Below are positions 7,620-14,916 of a DNA stretch of 29,038 bases, one piece after another; within the stretch, counting starts at the first letter, position 1, and each line of letters starts with the position of its first letter. The position numbers and the translations under genes were made by a program. A model generated the notes under the pieces. The model did not search any database, was not told the DNA's origin, and saw only the letters and a list, made by a program, of their open reading frames with translations. The stretch comes from CAYJPV01 sp964396055. Lineage in GTDB: Bacteria; Acidobacteriota; Vicinamibacteria; Vicinamibacterales; JAKQTR01. The stretch is taken from assembly GCA_964396055.1 (NCBI GenBank), contig CAYNDV010000051.1:1-29038 (forward strand), given 5' to 3'.

Positions 7620-7710
7620 CTCTGGCCTCTGGCTTCTGGCCTCTGACCTCTGACCTCCAGCCTCCAGCCTCTAGCCTCTAGCCTCTAGCCTCCAGCCTCT
7701 AGCCTCTAGC
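7620..7710. repeat. Period-7 tandem repeat, 13 units (CTCTGGC/CTCTAGC)
   Basis: Thirteen contiguous heptamers drift gradually from CTCTGGC through CTCTGAC and CTCCAGC to CTCTAGC. The complementary family member is at 1-70. The drift suggests slipped-strand growth plus point change. Confidence 0.88.
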
Positions 7711-7725
7711 CCCAATCCCCGCCCG

Positions 7726-7741
7726 TATGACCGCCGTCATA
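7726..7741. promoter_or_regulatory. CRP/FNR-type operator upstream of the nos island
   Basis: A perfect 16-bp dyad, TATGAC (7726-7731), CGCC, GTCATA (7736-7741). The half-site/N4/half-site geometry is that of FNR, DNR and NnrR boxes (TTGAT-N4-ATCAA). If it is centred at -41.5, transcription starts near 7775 and CATGCT (7763-7768) falls exactly at -12 to -7. That is a class II activator layout for oxygen- or NO-responsive control of N2O respiration. Identity of the regulator is inference. Confidence 0.62.
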
Positions 7742-7762
7742 GGGCTCCCTCCCGGGAGGGCG

Positions 7763-7768
7763 CATGCT
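7763..7768 (+). promoter_or_regulatory. Candidate -10 box of the nos island promoter
   Basis: CATGCT lies at the position predicted from the FNR-type dyad. The 14-base leader would contain the Shine-Dalgarno AGGGAG (7778-7783), five bases before the ATG at 7789. Confidence 0.4.
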
Positions 7769-7788
7769 GTGCGCAACAGGGAGCCCCC

Positions 7789-9708
7789 ATGCCGATTCCC
7801 GTCCGGCTGCCCGATCTCGAGCACTGGAAAGCCCAGGTGAAGTGTCAGTCGGGCTGCCCGGTTGCGACCGACGCGGGCCGGTACGTGCAACTCATCGCCG
7901 AGGGCCGCGACCGCGACGCGTTCCTGGTCGCGCGCGCCCCGAATCCCTTCGCCTCCATCTGCGGGCGCGTCTGCGCCGCGCCGTGTGAAGACGCCTGCCG
8001 CCGCGGCGCCATCGACGCGCCCGTCTCCATTCGCGGTCTGAAGCGCTTCGTCACCGAGCAATACGGCGTGGAGTCCGTCAACCCTGACACGCAGGATGCG
8101 CTGACGGCCGGGCCGTGCGTCGAAGGAAACCGGTACGCCGGCCACGACGTCGTCAGTGGGGCGATGGCGGGCCGTCCGCGTGTGGCGGTGATTGGCGCCG
8201 GTCCGGCGGGCCTGGCCGCCGCCCACGACCTGGCGCTGCAGGGCTACGCGGTCACGGTGTTCGAGGCGGCTGACGAACCCGGCGGGATGGTGCGCTACGG
8301 CATCCCCGAGTACCGGCTGCCGCGGACGATCATCCGGGCCGAGGTCGACAAGATCACGGCGCTGGGCGTCGATCTCCGGCTGGGCACGCCGTTGACCCAG
8401 GCCTTCGGCCTTGCGGCCCTGCGGGCTCAGGGCTACCAGGCGGTCTTCCTGTCTGTCGGTGTGTCGCGAGGCCGCGACCTGCAGGTGCCGGGCGTCGAAC
8501 TCGACGGGGTCATCAAGGCCGTCGACTACCTGCTGAACGTCAACCGCGGGTATCGGGTGCAACTGGGCCGGCGCGTGGTGGTCATCGGCGGCGGCTTCGT
8601 GGCGTTCGACGCGGCGCGCACGGCGTTGCGGGCCTTCGCGAACGCCGAGGCCGAGCGCTCGGAGTTGGCGGCCGAGTCCGACGCGCGCGTGAAGGAGGCC
8701 CTCGACTCGGCCCGCAGCGCCATCCGCGCGGGCGCCGCCGAGGTGACGATCGTCTCGCTCGAGAGCTTCGACGAGATGCCGGTGCTGCGCACCACGCAGG
8801 GCCATGAAGAGTTCGAGGAGGCCCGGCGGGAGGGGATCCAGTTCGTGCCGCGGCGGGGCCCGCTCCGTTTCGTCGGCCAGGGCCGGCTGTCGTCCATCGA
8901 CCTGCGGGCGGTGACCTCCGTGTTCGACGCCACCGGCCGCTTCGCGCCCACCTACGCCGACGACGACGTGCTGTCGCTCGAGGCGGACGCGTGCATTCTC
9001 GCGATCGGCCAGCGGGCCGACCTGTCGTTCCTCGAGGAGACCGACCAGGTGGCGCTCACGCCCGGCGGCACGATCCGGGTGGATCCCGAGACGCTCGCGA
9101 CCTCGGCGCCCGGGGTCTACGCCGGCGGCGATGTCGCCTTCGGCCCCCGGAACCTCATCGAGGCCGTGGCCAACGGCAAGCGGGCCGCGCGCTCGATCCA
9201 CGCGTATCTCTCGCGCGGAAGCGCCGGTCCCCGCGTCTCCCTCGACATCGAGAAGATCCCGTCATCGCGGTACCGCATGATTGCCGGATTCGAACAGCTG
9301 GATCGGGTGGCGCCGCCCACGCTGGACGTCGGGCGCCGCACCGGCATTGCCGAAGTGGAGACGGGGTACGGGCGCGCGGACGCGGTCGCCCAGGCGGCCC
9401 GCTGCCTGGTGTGCCACGTTCAGACGATCTACGACCCCGAGGCGTGCGTGCTGTGCAACCGGTGCGTGGACATCTGCCCGGAACACTGCCTGGCGATCGT
9501 GCCCTTCGACGCGGTCGGTCTGGACGAGGCGACGCGGGACGAGGTGGCCGGCAGGGCCGAAGCGGCGGGCCTGCCGCTGTCGGCGATGGTGAAAGACGAC
9601 GAACGCTGCATCCGGTGCGGGTTGTGCGCCATCCGGTGTCCCACCGACGCGATGACGATGGAGCGGTTCACCATCACGGAGCGACTGACGCAGGCGACGT
9701 CCGGCTGA
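7789..9708 (+). CDS. FAD/NAD(P)-dependent oxidoreductase with N- and C-terminal Fe-S domains (GltD-like)
   Basis: A 639-residue soluble flavoprotein. The N-terminal GltD/dihydropyrimidine-dehydrogenase-type Fe-S domain has cysteines C19, C23, C58, C62, C66 and C70. An FAD Rossmann motif (GAGPAGLAAAHDL, about 134-146) and a second nucleotide-binding motif (VIGGGFVAFDAA, about 264-275) follow, then the GltD-family YAGGDVAFGPRNLIEAVANGK. The C-terminus carries two ferredoxin-type clusters (CVLCNRCVDICPEHC, and CIRCGLCAIRCPTDA near 607-620). The substrate is unknown. As first gene of the nos island it may feed NAD(P)H electrons to, or accept them from, a ferredoxin partner of the Rieske/cytochrome b complex. 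No membrane helix is seen. The TGA stop lies in the centre of a dispersed palindrome. Confidence 0.85.
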   Translation: MPIPVRLPDLEHWKAQVKCQSGCPVATDAGRYVQLIAEGRDRDAFLVARAPNPFASICGRVCAAPCEDACRRGAIDAPVSIRGLKRFVTEQYGVESVNPDTQDALTAGPCVEGNRYAGHDVVSGAMAGRPRVAVIGAGPAGLAAAHDLALQGYAVTVFEAADEPGGMVRYGIPEYRLPRTIIRAEVDKITALGVDLRLGTPLTQAFGLAALRAQGYQAVFLSVGVSRGRDLQVPGVELDGVIKAVDYLLNVNRGYRVQLGRRVVVIGGGFVAFDAARTALRAFANAEAERSELAAESDARVKEALDSARSAIRAGAAEVTIVSLESFDEMPVLRTTQGHEEFEEARREGIQFVPRRGPLRFVGQGRLSSIDLRAVTSVFDATGRFAPTYADDDVLSLEADACILAIGQRADLSFLEETDQVALTPGGTIRVDPETLATSAPGVYAGGDVAFGPRNLIEAVANGKRAARSIHAYLSRGSAGPRVSLDIEKIPSSRYRMIAGFEQLDRVAPPTLDVGRRTGIAEVETGYGRADAVAQAARCLVCHVQTIYDPEACVLCNRCVDICPEHCLAIVPFDAVGLDEATRDEVAGRAEAAGLPLSAMVKDDERCIRCGLCAIRCPTDAMTMERFTITERLTQATSG

Positions 9709-9717
9709 AGCCGGACG
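9698..9717. repeat. CTGAAG-centred palindrome, copy 2, containing a stop codon
   Basis: The same 9-bp arms as at 3589-3608. The TGA at 9706-9708, at its centre, is the stop codon of the flavoprotein gene, so the last three residues (T-S-G) are repeat-encoded. The hairpin lies in the 68-bp gap before the Rieske gene. Confidence 0.85.
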
Positions 9718-9776
9718 CCACGACGGACGGCAGACCGACGGCACACGGACCGTTTCCTGATCTGAGGACAGACACG

Positions 9777-10298
9777 ATGAGCGAGACCAAGCCCCCCGCC
9801 CCCGCCGACCGGCGGGAGTTCCTGTGGAAACTCGGCACGGGCGCCGGCGTCGTGGCGATCGTGGCCCAGGCCGGCGCCTCGTTGCGGTCGCTGGTGCCCA
9901 ACGTCAGCTACGACGCGCCGACGACGGTGAAGCTCGGGCCGCCCGACGAGTTCCCCGACGGCCTGAAGTTCCTGCCCGACCAGCGCCTGTTTGTCTTCCG
10001 GAACGGGAAGACGTTCCACGCGATCTCGGCGGTGTGCACGCACCTGGGCTGCACGGTGCGAGCCGAGGCGCTGACGCGGCCCGAGGAGGCCACGATCGAG
10101 GGCCAGGCGCTGCGCCTGACGCATCGCTTCATGTGCCCGTGCCACGGGTCGAACTACAAGGGCGACGGATCGAACGTGTCGGGCCCCGCCCCGAAGCCGC
10201 TGGCCTGGTACCGCCTCTCGATTTCGCCGGACGACGGCCAGTTGATCGCCGATCTGGCCGACGAGGTGGATCACAGTTTCCGTCTGACCCTGGCGTGA
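9777..10298 (+). CDS. Rieske [2Fe-2S] protein of a cytochrome bc/b6f-like complex
   Basis: A 173-residue Rieske subunit that takes an electron from quinol and passes it to cytochrome c. The N-terminus has a Tat-like DRREFLWK followed by a hydrophobic anchor (about 20-40). Cluster ligands are C87-T-H89 and C120-P-C122-H123; C92 and C122 form the expected disulfide. The motifs CTHLGC and CPCHGSNY are canonical. GAGGA (9764-9768) supports the ATG at 9777. It is followed nine bases later by the cytochrome b gene. Such a module replaces NosG/NosH or NosR in a subset of clade II nos clusters (family knowledge). Confidence 0.95.
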   Translation: MSETKPPAPADRREFLWKLGTGAGVVAIVAQAGASLRSLVPNVSYDAPTTVKLGPPDEFPDGLKFLPDQRLFVFRNGKTFHAISAVCTHLGCTVRAEALTRPEEATIEGQALRLTHRFMCPCHGSNYKGDGSNVSGPAPKPLAWYRLSISPDDGQLIADLADEVDHSFRLTLA

Positions 10299-10307
10299 GG
10301 TACCCCG

Positions 10308-11654
10308 ATGACCCCCTTGCTGAAACGCGCACCTGAGGGCCCGTCGGCGCCCGGCGTCCGCCCGCAGCGGTGGTGGAGCCTCCGGCCCCGGTCCGACCGC
10401 GAGGCCGGCGACGCCGTGGTCTCCAACTTCCTGCTGCATTGGTTTCCCGCGAAGGTGCACAAGCCGTCGCTGGCCTGGTCGTACTCGGGGTGGCTGGGCA
10501 CCATCTCGGGCGCGCTCTTCGTCCTGCTGATCCTGTCGGGCCTCCCGCTGATGTTCCTCTACGTGCCGTCCGTGGAGCGCGCGTACCAGTCGGTGAAGGA
10601 CATCGAGTACGTGGTGACGTTCGGCTGGTGGATCCGCGCTGTGCACCGCATCGCCGCGCACCTCATGGTGGTTACGGTGGTCCTGCACCTGGCGCGCGTG
10701 TTCTTCACCGGCGCGTACAAGAACGGCGTGGGGCAGGGGCAGCAGCGCGAGTGGAACTGGGTGATCGGCGTCGTGATGCTGCTGCTGACCCTGTTCCTGT
10801 CGTTCACCGGCTACCTGCTGCCGTGGGACCAGCTGGCCTACTGGGCGGTGACCGTGGGCACGAACATCGCCTCGGCGGTGCCCTACATCGGTCCGACGAT
10901 CCGCGAGTTGCTGATCGGCGGCCGCGAGATCGAGCAGGCGACGCTCATCCGGTTCTACGTGCTGCACATCATCGTCCTGCCGGGTGCCCTCGGCGTGCTC
11001 ATCGCCTATCACATGTGGCGGATCCGCAAGGACGGCGGCCTGGCGCGGTCCGACGCCTCGACGGTGCTCGCGACGGCCCGCGAGACGGCGCCGGTGGCGA
11101 CCAAGACCTACACGCTGCTGGGCGTGGCCCGTGGCACGTCGCCGGCGGTGCGGACGACGTCCACCGAGGCGCCGGAGACGACCGTCAACGCGGTGCCGGA
11201 CCTGACGCGGCGGGCGCTCATCGCGACGCTGGGCACGTTCGCGCTCGTGAGCATCCTGGCGAGCGCCATCCCGTCTCCGCTGGAGGAGCCGGCCAACGCG
11301 CTGGTCACGCCGAACCCGGCGAAGGCGCCGTGGTACTTCCTGTGGCTGCAGGAGATCGTCACCGACACGACCATCCGGATCGGGTCGTTCACCGTGAACG
11401 GCGCGTTCCTGGGTGGCGTCATCCTGCCGGGCCTGCTGCTGACGCTGCTGACGGTGTGGCCGTGGTTCGACCGGTCGCCGGCGGCGGCCACGGGGGCCTG
11501 GTTCCCGCGCAGCCGGCGCGCACAGAACGCGGCGTTCATCGCCGCGCTGGTGCTGATCCTGGTGTTCACGGTGATTGGCCTGTGGCTGCGCGGGCCCTAC
11601 TGGAACTTCTACTGGCCGTGGGAAGCCTGGCCCGAGATCCCGGGGAGGATCTGA
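10308..11654 (+). CDS. Cytochrome b, fused N- and C-terminal halves, b6-type haem spacing
   Basis: A 448-residue integral membrane diheme subunit for quinol oxidation. Helix-B ligands are H113 and H127 (13 residues between). Helix-D ligands are H220 and H235 (14 between), the spacing of cytochrome b6 and not of mitochondrial-type cytochrome b. GYLLPWDQLAYWA is the conserved Qo-side segment. The C-terminal half (subunit-IV-like) carries NPAKAPWYFLWLQE in place of the PEWY motif, plus about three further helices, so b6 and subunit IV appear fused, with a polar insert near 250-295. It starts nine bases after the Rieske gene and ends one base before the cytochrome c gene. Confidence 0.93.
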   Translation: MTPLLKRAPEGPSAPGVRPQRWWSLRPRSDREAGDAVVSNFLLHWFPAKVHKPSLAWSYSGWLGTISGALFVLLILSGLPLMFLYVPSVERAYQSVKDIEYVVTFGWWIRAVHRIAAHLMVVTVVLHLARVFFTGAYKNGVGQGQQREWNWVIGVVMLLLTLFLSFTGYLLPWDQLAYWAVTVGTNIASAVPYIGPTIRELLIGGREIEQATLIRFYVLHIIVLPGALGVLIAYHMWRIRKDGGLARSDASTVLATARETAPVATKTYTLLGVARGTSPAVRTTSTEAPETTVNAVPDLTRRALIATLGTFALVSILASAIPSPLEEPANALVTPNPAKAPWYFLWLQEIVTDTTIRIGSFTVNGAFLGGVILPGLLLTLLTVWPWFDRSPAAATGAWFPRSRRAQNAAFIAALVLILVFTVIGLWLRGPYWNFYWPWEAWPEIPGRI

Positions 11655-11655
11655 C

Positions 11656-12903
11656 ATGGAGCAACGGACCAACTCGCCGTTCCCGCGGCTGGATCGCCCC
11701 GTGCTGGCGGTGATCGGGCTGGTGCTGGTGGGGGCGACGGCGTTCTTCGCCTGGAGCGACCGGCAGCACGACTACAAGTACTACCAGTACCAGTTCCGCA
11801 ACATGGTGGCCGAGAAGTTCGGCGCCGAGAAGGCGGCCACCGTGCCGTCGGGCCTGCAGCAGGTGTGGGTGCCGGGTCTGCGCCGGGCGGATCGGTGCAC
11901 GACGTGCCACCAGGCGGTGTCGTGGAAGGGGTTCGAGACGGCCGAGCATCCTTACCGCACGCACCCGGTAGAGCCGCTGAAGGCGCACCCGCCCGAGACC
12001 TTCGGGTGCAGCGCCTGCCACGGCGGGCAGGGCTGGGCCATCGACACGGCGGCCGCTCACGGCGAAGTGGCCCACTGGGAGGAGCCCCTGCTCGGCCGGG
12101 GCCTCGGCGAGGCGTACTCGCTCGCGGACAACAAGGCGGCGCTGATGCAGATGAACTGCAACATCTGCCACCGCTACGAGCGGTCGACGCCGGGGGCCAC
12201 GATGATCAACCACGCCAAGACCCTGGTGCAGGAGCGGGGCTGCCGGGCGTGCCACGTCATCAACGGCCGCGGCGGGACGATTGGCCCGGATCTCACGTGG
12301 GTCGGCGACAAGGCGCCCGAGCAGTACGACTACAGCCGCCTCTCGGGGCAGACGACGGCGTTCGCCTGGCACGTGGCGCACATGAAGGATCCGCGCGCCC
12401 TCGTGCAGGACACGGTGATGCCCAACTTCCACTTCTCGACGAAGGACGCCCAGGCCATCGCGATGCTGGTGCTGTCGTGGCGCAAGGCGCCCTTCGACGC
12501 GGCGTTCCTGCCGGGCGTGCCCCGCACCGATCCACAGACCCCCGAGGAGAAGCGCGAGGAAGAGGAGATGAAGACCGGTCCCGGCGCCTGGTTCGTCCAG
12601 ACGGGCTGCTTCGTCTGCCACTCGATCGCGGCGCTGAAGGTGAAGAGCCCGGCGCAGATCGGTCCCGACCTGTCGACGGCCGTCGAAGACACGCAGAAGC
12701 GCTTCGGGGTGACGGTGGACCAGTTCATCGAGAATCCCACGGGCACGATGTCGGTGGTGCTCTCGCGCCAGATCATCCTGTCGCCGGAGCAGAAGGCGGT
12801 GGCGATCCAGAAGTTGAGGGAGGCGTTTGCGGAGTACCAGCGCCTGGTGGCGGAGGGCAAGAACCCGCTGGCGTCCCACGGCGGGAGCGGCGGATCGCAG
12901 TAG
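11656..12903 (+). CDS. Membrane-anchored pentahaem cytochrome c
   Basis: A 415-residue protein with one N-terminal anchor helix (about 15-33) and five CxxCH haem motifs: C81 (CTTCH), C118 (CSACH), C168 (CNICH), C196 (CRACH) and C318 (CFVCH). The first three sit in a tetrahaem-like N-terminal region and the last in a monohaem-type C-terminal domain (GPDLSTAVE). It probably carries electrons from the Rieske/cytochrome b pair to NosZ on the outer face of the membrane. GGGGAGG (11643-11648 region) supports the ATG at 11656. It lies 100 bp before nosZ; that gap shows no structure of note. Confidence 0.92.
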   Translation: MEQRTNSPFPRLDRPVLAVIGLVLVGATAFFAWSDRQHDYKYYQYQFRNMVAEKFGAEKAATVPSGLQQVWVPGLRRADRCTTCHQAVSWKGFETAEHPYRTHPVEPLKAHPPETFGCSACHGGQGWAIDTAAAHGEVAHWEEPLLGRGLGEAYSLADNKAALMQMNCNICHRYERSTPGATMINHAKTLVQERGCRACHVINGRGGTIGPDLTWVGDKAPEQYDYSRLSGQTTAFAWHVAHMKDPRALVQDTVMPNFHFSTKDAQAIAMLVLSWRKAPFDAAFLPGVPRTDPQTPEEKREEEEMKTGPGAWFVQTGCFVCHSIAALKVKSPAQIGPDLSTAVEDTQKRFGVTVDQFIENPTGTMSVVLSRQIILSPEQKAVAIQKLREAFAEYQRLVAEGKNPLASHGGSGGSQ

Positions 12904-13003
12904 CGCCGTGCGGCACGGAGGCGGCAGGCGGATCCCGACCCGGTCCGCCCGCCCGGGCTTCCCGGCACAACATGCGGGTCGGTTCACGCGGAGGAGAGGA
13001 CAC

Positions 13004-14863
13004 ATGAGCTGGATACGTTCCCGGACGGGCTGGTGGGCGGCCGCGGGCCTGATGGTGCTGGCGGTGCTGGTCAGCCGGTGCGCGCCGAGCGCCCCCAAGG
13101 GCGCCAGGAAGTCGGCGGCAGGCACGTCGGACATCGCCGTGGCGGCGCAGAAGACCTACGTCGCGCCAGGTGACCTGGACGAGTACTACTTCTTCGCGTC
13201 CGGCGGCCACTCGGGCCAGGTGTACGTGTACGGGATTCCGTCGATGCGGCACCTCTCGACGATCCCGGTCTACACGCCCTACCCGGCCACGGGGTACGGC
13301 TTCGACGACGAGTCGAAGGCCATGCTGGGCGATCTCACGTGGGGCGACGTGCACCATCCATCGCTCTCCGAGACCAACGGCGACTACGACGGCCGCTGGC
13401 TGTTCGTGAACGACATGAACGGCCGGGTGGCGCGCGTCGATCTGCGCGACTTCAAGACGAAGCAGATCATCGGCCCGATCCCCAACGTGTCGGGCAACCA
13501 CGGATCGGCCTTCGTCACGCCGAACACCGAGTACTCGGTGATGGCGTCGCGCTTCTCGATCCCGATTCCCAAGGGTACCGTGGCGGACGTGGCGAAGTAC
13601 GCCACGGACTACAAGGGCGTGCTGACCGGCATCAAGATCGATGCGAAGACGGGCCAGATGTCGTTCGGCTGGCAGGTGCTGATGCCGCCCTTCGACTACG
13701 ACCTCGGCGACGCCGGCAAGAAGGTGTCGGACGGCTGGGTGTTCTTCACCTCGTACAACGCCGAGCGCGCCACCGGCAAGCTCGAGGTCACCTCGACGCA
13801 GCGCGACCGTGACTACATCGCCATGGTCGACTGGCGGATGGCCGAGAAGCTGGCCGGCGAAGGGAAGGGCACGCTCATCGGTGGCGTCAAGGTGATCACG
13901 CCGAAGGATCATCCCGGCCTGGTGTACCTGCTGCCGTGCGGCAAGTCGCCCCACGGGGTGGACGTGGCGCCCGACGGCAACTGGATCGTCGGCTCCGGCA
14001 AGCTCCAGGGCGTGACGACCGTCTTCAACTTCGAGAAGATCCAGACGGCCATCCGCAACAAGGACTTCACGGGCGACGAAGACGGCATTCCCGTGCTGAA
14101 GTACGAGTCGATCAAGGACGCCGAGGTGCCGGTGGGCCTCGGACCGCTGCACACCCAGTTCGGCACGGACGGCTGGGCGTACACGTCGCTCTTCGTCGAC
14201 AGCGCCATCGCCAAGTGGAAGCTGGGCACCTGGGAGGTCGTGGACAAGGTGCCGATGTCGTACTCGATCGGCCACCTGACGGCCGCCGAGGGCGACACGG
14301 TGAGCCCCGACGGGAACTACCTGGTGGGCCTCAACAAGCTGTCGCACGGCCGGCACCTGTCGGTGGGGCCGTCGCAGCCCGAGTCGTCGCAGCTGGTCGA
14401 CATCACCGACGAGAAGATGAAGCTGCTCTACGACGCCTTCACCGAGCCCGAGCCGCACTACGCCCAGATGATCAAGGCCGACAAGGTGAAGCCCATCGAG
14501 GTGTACCCGCAGGCCGAGAACAAGCACCCGCATGCGATCTGGGACGTGAAGGACGCCGGCGTGACCCGCACCGGCAACAAGGTGCTGGTCAAGATGGTGG
14601 CGGTGCGCTCCACCCTGACGCCCACCGACTTCGAGGTGAAGGAAGGCGACGAGGTGACGGTGGCCATCACGAACATCGAGCAGACCACCGACGAGCTGCA
14701 CGGGTTCGGCCTGCTCGACTACAACATCAACATCGTCGTGGATCCCGGCGAGACCAAGACGGTGACGTTCAAGGCCAGGAAGAAGGGCGTGTACCCGTAC
14801 TACTGCACGAACTTCTGCTCGGCGCTCCACCAGGAGATGCAGGGGTATTTGATCGTCCGCTAA
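13004..14863 (+). CDS. nosZ: Nitrous oxide reductase, clade II (Sec-type)
   Basis: A 619-residue periplasmic enzyme reducing N2O to N2. The signal sequence has no twin arginine, which places it in clade II. All seven CuZ histidines are visible: H117 and H118 (DVHHPSLSETNGDYDG), then one each in SGNHGS, KSPHGVDVAPDG, GPLHTQFGTDG, SIGHLTAAEGD and KHPHAIWD. The C-terminal CuA cupredoxin site is H566 (ELHGFG), C601-x3-C605, H609 and M612 (CTNFCSALHQEMQG). No fused haem c domain is present, unlike Wolinella NosZ. A strong GAGGAGAGGA (12991-13000) precedes the ATG. C26 at the end of the hydrophobic segment (LVSRC) only loosely resembles a lipobox. Confidence 0.97.
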   Translation: MSWIRSRTGWWAAAGLMVLAVLVSRCAPSAPKGARKSAAGTSDIAVAAQKTYVAPGDLDEYYFFASGGHSGQVYVYGIPSMRHLSTIPVYTPYPATGYGFDDESKAMLGDLTWGDVHHPSLSETNGDYDGRWLFVNDMNGRVARVDLRDFKTKQIIGPIPNVSGNHGSAFVTPNTEYSVMASRFSIPIPKGTVADVAKYATDYKGVLTGIKIDAKTGQMSFGWQVLMPPFDYDLGDAGKKVSDGWVFFTSYNAERATGKLEVTSTQRDRDYIAMVDWRMAEKLAGEGKGTLIGGVKVITPKDHPGLVYLLPCGKSPHGVDVAPDGNWIVGSGKLQGVTTVFNFEKIQTAIRNKDFTGDEDGIPVLKYESIKDAEVPVGLGPLHTQFGTDGWAYTSLFVDSAIAKWKLGTWEVVDKVPMSYSIGHLTAAEGDTVSPDGNYLVGLNKLSHGRHLSVGPSQPESSQLVDITDEKMKLLYDAFTEPEPHYAQMIKADKVKPIEVYPQAENKHPHAIWDVKDAGVTRTGNKVLVKMVAVRSTLTPTDFEVKEGDEVTVAITNIEQTTDELHGFGLLDYNINIVVDPGETKTVTFKARKKGVYPYYCTNFCSALHQEMQGYLIVR

Positions 14864-14876
14864 CGCCCGCTTTCAC

Positions 14877-14905
14877 GGGGTCAGGTCCCGCGGGGGCCTG
14901 ACCCC
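14877..14905. repeat. GGGGTCAGG hairpin between nosZ and nosB
   Basis: Arms GGGGTCAGG (14877-14885) and CCTGACCCC (14897-14905) flank an 11-base spacer that could pair further (CCC/GGG). It begins 13 bp after the nosZ stop and ends just before GGAG (14906-14909) of the next gene. It may stabilise or partly terminate the nosZ message, raising nosZ relative to downstream genes; that is inference. It resembles, but is not identical to, the AAAAGGGGCC elements. Confidence 0.75.
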
Positions 14906-14916
14906 GGAGCACTGTC

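Larger units (their letters stand above)
7473..7788. other. Repeat-rich intergenic region ahead of the nos island, 316 bp
   Basis: The spacer contains, in order, AGACAGA heptamers, an 8-bp CACGCTGT array, a 14-bp hairpin, a CTCTAGC-type heptamer array, a CRP/FNR-type palindrome and the nos promoter region. No coding sequence is supported. Confidence 0.8.

Noticed and set aside
7481..7710. Possible CRISPR array
   Set aside because: Repeat units are 7-8 bp with no unique spacers and no cas genes nearby.
12773..14830. A 685-codon - strand open frame opposite nosZ
   Set aside because: NosZ with all copper ligands is clearly the coding frame.
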